NCBI GenBank assembly: GCA_938004375.1 | Contig: CALKWH010000351.1 | Location: forward strand, 1-7,906 | DNA length: 7,906 bases | From: an uncultured Pseudomonadota bacterium | Lineage (GTDB): Bacteria > Myxococcota_A > Polyangia > HGW-17 | Reading direction: 5' to 3' | Shown: piece after piece, positions 5,124 through 7,906 of the stretch | Layout: each line of letters begins with the position of its first letter | Numbering within the stretch: position 1 is the first letter of the stretch | Notes under the pieces: model-generated | Told to the model about the DNA's origin: nothing | The model's database searches: none | What the model saw: the letters and a program-made list of their open reading frames with translations, nothing else | Position numbers and translations under genes: made by a program

Positions 5124-6233
5124 TTACTCTTCGTCCATGTCGTAGAGGGCGGGGACCAACTGGCGGTAGCGATCTGCGTCCTCGATGAGGTCGTCGGTGA
5201 CGGGGTTGGGCGCGATCTCCATCCAGCCCAGGCCCAGGCAAATCGGGCACACGACCAGCCCAGTGCCCTTGCAGGAGGGGCAATCCTCGTCGGGGACGCC
5301 CTCGTCGTCCATGCACTCGCAGGGCATGGGCTCGTCGTGGGGCTGGAACACCGGGTGCATCTCCCACTCGCAGGGGACCTGGATCTCGGTGATGCGGATC
5401 TTGCCCTGGCCGGCGGCCTGCACGGTGAGCAGGAACTCCTCCTCGGCCATGGAGACGTTATGGATCTCGCCGGAGCCGTCCTCGGGGTTGGGATCGGGCA
5501 TGGCCATGAACGGGCGCTCGTACACCGGGAACAGGATGTGCGGATACGCGAGCTCGGCGGTGGAGAAGAACTCGTCGTACAGCGCGCGCATGTCGTCACA
5601 GTACTTGCGGTAGACGCCGTCCATCTCCCAGACGAAGTCGGCCACCGCGCGGGTGAGCGGGGTCACGTCACCCTTGAGGAACTCGGCCGTGAAGGCCTCG
5701 AGGCTCTCGAAGGGGGCGTCCGGCGTGTGGTGGTGGTCGGGATCCTCGCAACGTCCGTCCTCGCAGCCAGCCTTCTCGAGGGTCTTCGACAGGGACACCT
5801 TCAGGGTGCCCTCGCACTCGGCGCAAACGCCAGTGCCGTCGCAGCCGGTGCACTTCTCGTCGCCGGACTTGCCGGTGCCCTCGCACATCATGCACTTGCC
5901 GGCCGCCGCGGAGTCCTCTTCCATGGCGCAGTTGCAGGGCAGCTCGACGTCGGCGATCTTCCACGCGCCGCCGACTTCCTTCATGAAGTAGGTCTCGCCA
6001 CCGGTGGCGGGCACGGCGATGCGGCCGTCACCCAGCGCCTTGGGCGCCAGGGCCTCGAGGGTGGGGCGGTCCTTCTCCCCGTCCATGTTGAAGCTCTTGA
6101 GCATCTCGAAGACCTGCTTCGAGGCGTTCTTCTCGAACAACTTGAGCTTGGATTTGCCCAGATACAGGCCGATGGCGGCGAGCTGGTCGAGGTAGGACTG
6201 GATGTTCTGCTTGCAGGTCTGTTCGTTACTCAT
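5124..6233 (-). CDS. Uncharacterised protein with two DnaJ-like CxxCxGxG zinc-binding clusters
   Basis: A 369-residue, acidic, soluble-looking protein without signal or membrane segments; I do not recognise a named family. The ATG at 6233 has GGAG five bases upstream; a TTG nine codons earlier is in frame but has no such site. Cluster 1 (100-143): CNC at 100-102, then CMMCEGTG (114), CTGCDGTG (128) and CAECEGTL (137). Cluster 2 (288-336): C288, CEC at 305-307, CPSCKGTG (318) and CPICLGLG (329). These match the zinc-ribbon repeats of DnaJ, but there is no J domain (no HPD). Each cluster follows a similar strand, KIADVELPC and KIRITEIQVPC, suggesting internal duplication. Further cysteines occur at 157, 162 and 212 beside a His-rich DHHH. 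It is 27 bases after dnaB, probably in the same transcript. A structural or redox zinc role, or holding partner proteins, is possible; function is unknown. Confidence 0.88.
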   Translation of the reverse strand: MSNEQTCKQNIQSYLDQLAAIGLYLGKSKLKLFEKNASKQVFEMLKSFNMDGEKDRPTLEALAPKALGDGRIAVPATGGETYFMKEVGGAWKIADVELPCNCAMEEDSAAAGKCMMCEGTGKSGDEKCTGCDGTGVCAECEGTLKVSLSKTLEKAGCEDGRCEDPDHHHTPDAPFESLEAFTAEFLKGDVTPLTRAVADFVWEMDGVYRKYCDDMRALYDEFFSTAELAYPHILFPVYERPFMAMPDPNPEDGSGEIHNVSMAEEEFLLTVQAAGQGKIRITEIQVPCEWEMHPVFQPHDEPMPCECMDDEGVPDEDCPSCKGTGLVVCPICLGLGWMEIAPNPVTDDLIEDADRYRQLVPALYDMDEE

Positions 6234-6260
6234 AAAGACTCCGTGGATTGCGCAGGGCAA

Positions 6261-7691
6261 TCAGAATGGGCTGTCCTCCGGGGGCACGTAGATGGCGGCG
6301 TTGTCCTCGGTGGTGGCGTTCTCGAACTTGGTGCACTCGTGGATGAACTGCAGGTTCACGGTGCCGGTGGGCCCGTTGCGGTGCTTGGCGACGATGAGCT
6401 CAGCCTTGCCCTTCAGGGCCGGGTTCTCGCGGTCGTAGTACTCCGCGCGGTGGATGAACATGATGATGTCGGCGTCCTGCTCGATGGCGCCGGACTCGCG
6501 CAGGTGCGAGAGCATGGGCTTCTTGTCCTTCTCCTTCTCGACCTCGCGGTTGAGCTGGGAGAGGACAATCACCGGCAGATCGAGCTCGCGGGCCAGGGCC
6601 TTCAGGCCGCGCGAGATCTCGGAGATCTCCTGCTCGCGGTTGATGTTCTTGCCCGTGCGGCCGTGCATGAGCTGCAGGTAGTCGATGAGGATCAGCCCGC
6701 GCTTGTGAGGCTCGCCGGCCGGAAAGAAGTCGCGGTTCGAGCGCCACTGGCGGGCCCGGGCGCGCACCGTGTGCATGGAGATGCCCGGCGTGTCGTCCAT
6801 CACCAGCGGCGCCTTGAACAACTCGTTGCAGCCCGCGGTGATGCGGGACAACAGCGTGGAGTCGCTGGTCTTCGAGGACGTGTACGTCAACTGGTTGCGC
6901 AACTGGTGCAGGTTCACCCGGGAGGCCGACGAGAGCAGGCGCATGGTGAGCTGCTCGGCGTTCATCTCCAGCGAGAAGACCAGCGTGGGGACGCCGGCGC
7001 GCGCCGCGTGCTCGGCCATGTTCAGCGCCAGCGCGGTCTTGCCCATGGACGGGCGCGCGGCCAGGATGACCAGGTCGCCGCGCTTGAAGCCGCCCGTGAT
7101 GCGGTCGAGATCGTCGAAGCCCGAGGGCACGCCCAGCCCGATCTCGGGGTTCTGCCAGGCGGTGCTCATCTTGTCGAGGAACTTCACCAGCTCCACCTTG
7201 ATGTGCGAGAACGTGGCGACCCGGTCCTCGAGGGTGGCGTTGTAGAAGATCTGGCCCGCCCAGTCGAACAGGTTGACCTCGTCTCCCTCGTCCTCGTCCT
7301 TGGGCGCGTAGGCCTTCGAGGAGATGTCGTGGCAGGCGCCGATGAGCCGCCGCACGCGGGACTTGTCCCGCACGATCATCGCGTAGTGCATGGCGTTGGC
7401 GGTGGTGGGCACCTGGGAGGCCAGATCGACGATGTACTCGAGACCGCCGATGCGGCCGAGGCGGTCGCGGACCTCGAGCTCGTTGGAGAGCGTCGTGAGA
7501 TCGATGGGCTGGCGCCGGTCGTCCAGCGCGATCATGGCCTCGAACAGGTCCTGGTGCGCGGGGACGTAGAAGTCCGCGGCGGACAGGATCGGGCTGACTT
7601 GGGACAGGATGCCGGCTTCGAGCAGGATGGCTCCGAGCACGGCCATCTCGGCCGGCTTGGAGTGGGGAGGCAGGCGGGCTTCAGAAGTCAA
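6261..7691 (-). CDS. dnaB: Replicative DNA helicase DnaB
   Basis: A complete 476-residue hexameric ATP-driven helicase that unwinds DNA at the replication fork and recruits primase. N-terminal DnaB domain: PPHSKPAEMAVLGAILLE (8-25) to about 125, then a linker with an acidic patch (KDEDEGDE, 131-138). RecA-like C-terminal domain: Walker A ARPSMGKT (212-219), SLEMN with the likely catalytic Glu242, Walker B LILIDYLQLM (333-342), SQLNREVE (378-385), RESGAIEQDADIIMFIHR (398-415) and KHRNGPTGT (436-444) with the arginine finger region. No intein is present. The start is TTG at 7691: the upstream frame offers no ATG or GTG before a stop, and the N-terminus matches family length. A weak GGAG lies 12 bases upstream. 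rplI ends 23 bases before it, a common bacterial gene order. Confidence 0.98.
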   Translation of the reverse strand: MTSEARLPPHSKPAEMAVLGAILLEAGILSQVSPILSAADFYVPAHQDLFEAMIALDDRRQPIDLTTLSNELEVRDRLGRIGGLEYIVDLASQVPTTANAMHYAMIVRDKSRVRRLIGACHDISSKAYAPKDEDEGDEVNLFDWAGQIFYNATLEDRVATFSHIKVELVKFLDKMSTAWQNPEIGLGVPSGFDDLDRITGGFKRGDLVILAARPSMGKTALALNMAEHAARAGVPTLVFSLEMNAEQLTMRLLSSASRVNLHQLRNQLTYTSSKTSDSTLLSRITAGCNELFKAPLVMDDTPGISMHTVRARARQWRSNRDFFPAGEPHKRGLILIDYLQLMHGRTGKNINREQEISEISRGLKALARELDLPVIVLSQLNREVEKEKDKKPMLSHLRESGAIEQDADIIMFIHRAEYYDRENPALKGKAELIVAKHRNGPTGTVNLQFIHECTKFENATTEDNAAIYVPPEDSPF

Positions 7692-7714
7692 GGGGAACCC
7701 CGACTCCGACGGGA

Positions 7715-7861
7715 TCAGTTTTCACTGATGACCCAGACCTTCAGGCTGGCCGTCACCGACTGCGTCAGGCGGCAGGTGACCTGGTGCACGCCGGTGGACT
7801 TGATCGGATCGGCGAGCACGAAGATCTTGCGGTCGACCTTGAGGCCCTGGGCCTCGAGGGC
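7715..7861 (-). CDS. rplI: Ribosomal protein bL9, C-terminal fragment, cut by contig end
   Basis: The last 48 residues and the TGA stop (7715-7717) are present. They match the C-terminal domain of bL9, which contacts 23S rRNA and stabilises the L1 stalk base: GLKVDRKIFVLADPIKSTG, then VHQVTCRLTQSV and the ending ASLKVWVISEN, which follow the family pattern of VDRKKI, PIK-x-x-G, V-x-V-x-L-H and LKV-x-V. One small oddity is Thr/Gln in RLTQSV where many bL9 proteins have LH. Gene order rplI then dnaB supports the call. The rest of the gene is missing because the assembly runs into adapter sequence at 7862. Confidence 0.92.
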   Translation of the reverse strand, partial: ALEAQGLKVDRKIFVLADPIKSTGVHQVTCRLTQSVTASLKVWVISEN

Positions 7862-7906
7862 AGATCGGAAGAGCACACGTCTGAACTCCAGTCACCGAAT
7901 ACGATC
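7862..7906 (+). other. Illumina TruSeq-type adapter and index (not genomic)
   Basis: Positions 7862-7895 match the standard 34-base read-1 3' adapter, beginning AGATCGGAAGAGCACACGTC and ending CCAGTCAC. The next eight bases, CGAATACG, sit where the i7 index belongs, and ATC begins the constant sequence after it. The block interrupts rplI. It is library sequence retained in the assembly. Confidence 0.97.

Noticed and set aside
6234..6260. TTG start nine codons upstream for the zinc-motif protein
   Set aside because: It begins right at the dnaB stop without a ribosome site; the ATG at 6233 has GGAG at good spacing.

Overview
The window is GC-rich bacterial chromosome, apart from an Illumina adapter left at its right end. 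It is mostly housekeeping genes with a repeat island between two converging transcription units. The adapter points to a draft or metagenome assembly. The rplI-dnaB order, DnaB, AhcY and tandem Hsp20 genes show a bacterium, and a putative lipoprotein signal suggests a Gram-negative-type envelope. Nothing here fixes the phylum; a delta-proteobacterial/myxobacterial-like or candidate-phylum lineage is only a guess.

Left, plus strand (1-1404): the 3' end of mutY (adenine glycosylase, NUDIX-like C-terminal domain) overlaps by ATGA a gene for an exported NAPE-PLD/RomA-like metallo-beta-lactamase-fold hydrolase.

Middle (1405-2456): about 1.05 kb with no credible gene. It holds several interleaved repeat families: a short GCGGYS hairpin family with a conserved GCAGTCC tail, a 117-bp direct repeat ending in a covarying 9-bp hairpin, a roughly 50-bp repeat with a possibly inverted core, and hairpins built on CGACCGG. 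Compensatory base changes between copies are the most unusual signal in the window.

Right, minus strand (7861 down to 2457): rplI 3' end, dnaB (TTG start), an uncharacterised 369-residue protein with two clusters of DnaJ-like CxxCxGxG zinc-binding motifs, then a 300-bp gap with 9-bp tandem repeats and an AT-rich leader, then two Hsp20 small heat-shock genes in an operon, then ahcY behind its own candidate sigma-70 promoter. rplI, dnaB and the zinc-motif gene are closely spaced (23 and 27 nt) and probably co-transcribed. The Hsp20 pair and ahcY look like separate units. Apart from the chaperone pair there is no evident shared pathway.

The last 45 bases (7862-7906) are a TruSeq-type adapter plus index and are not genomic.
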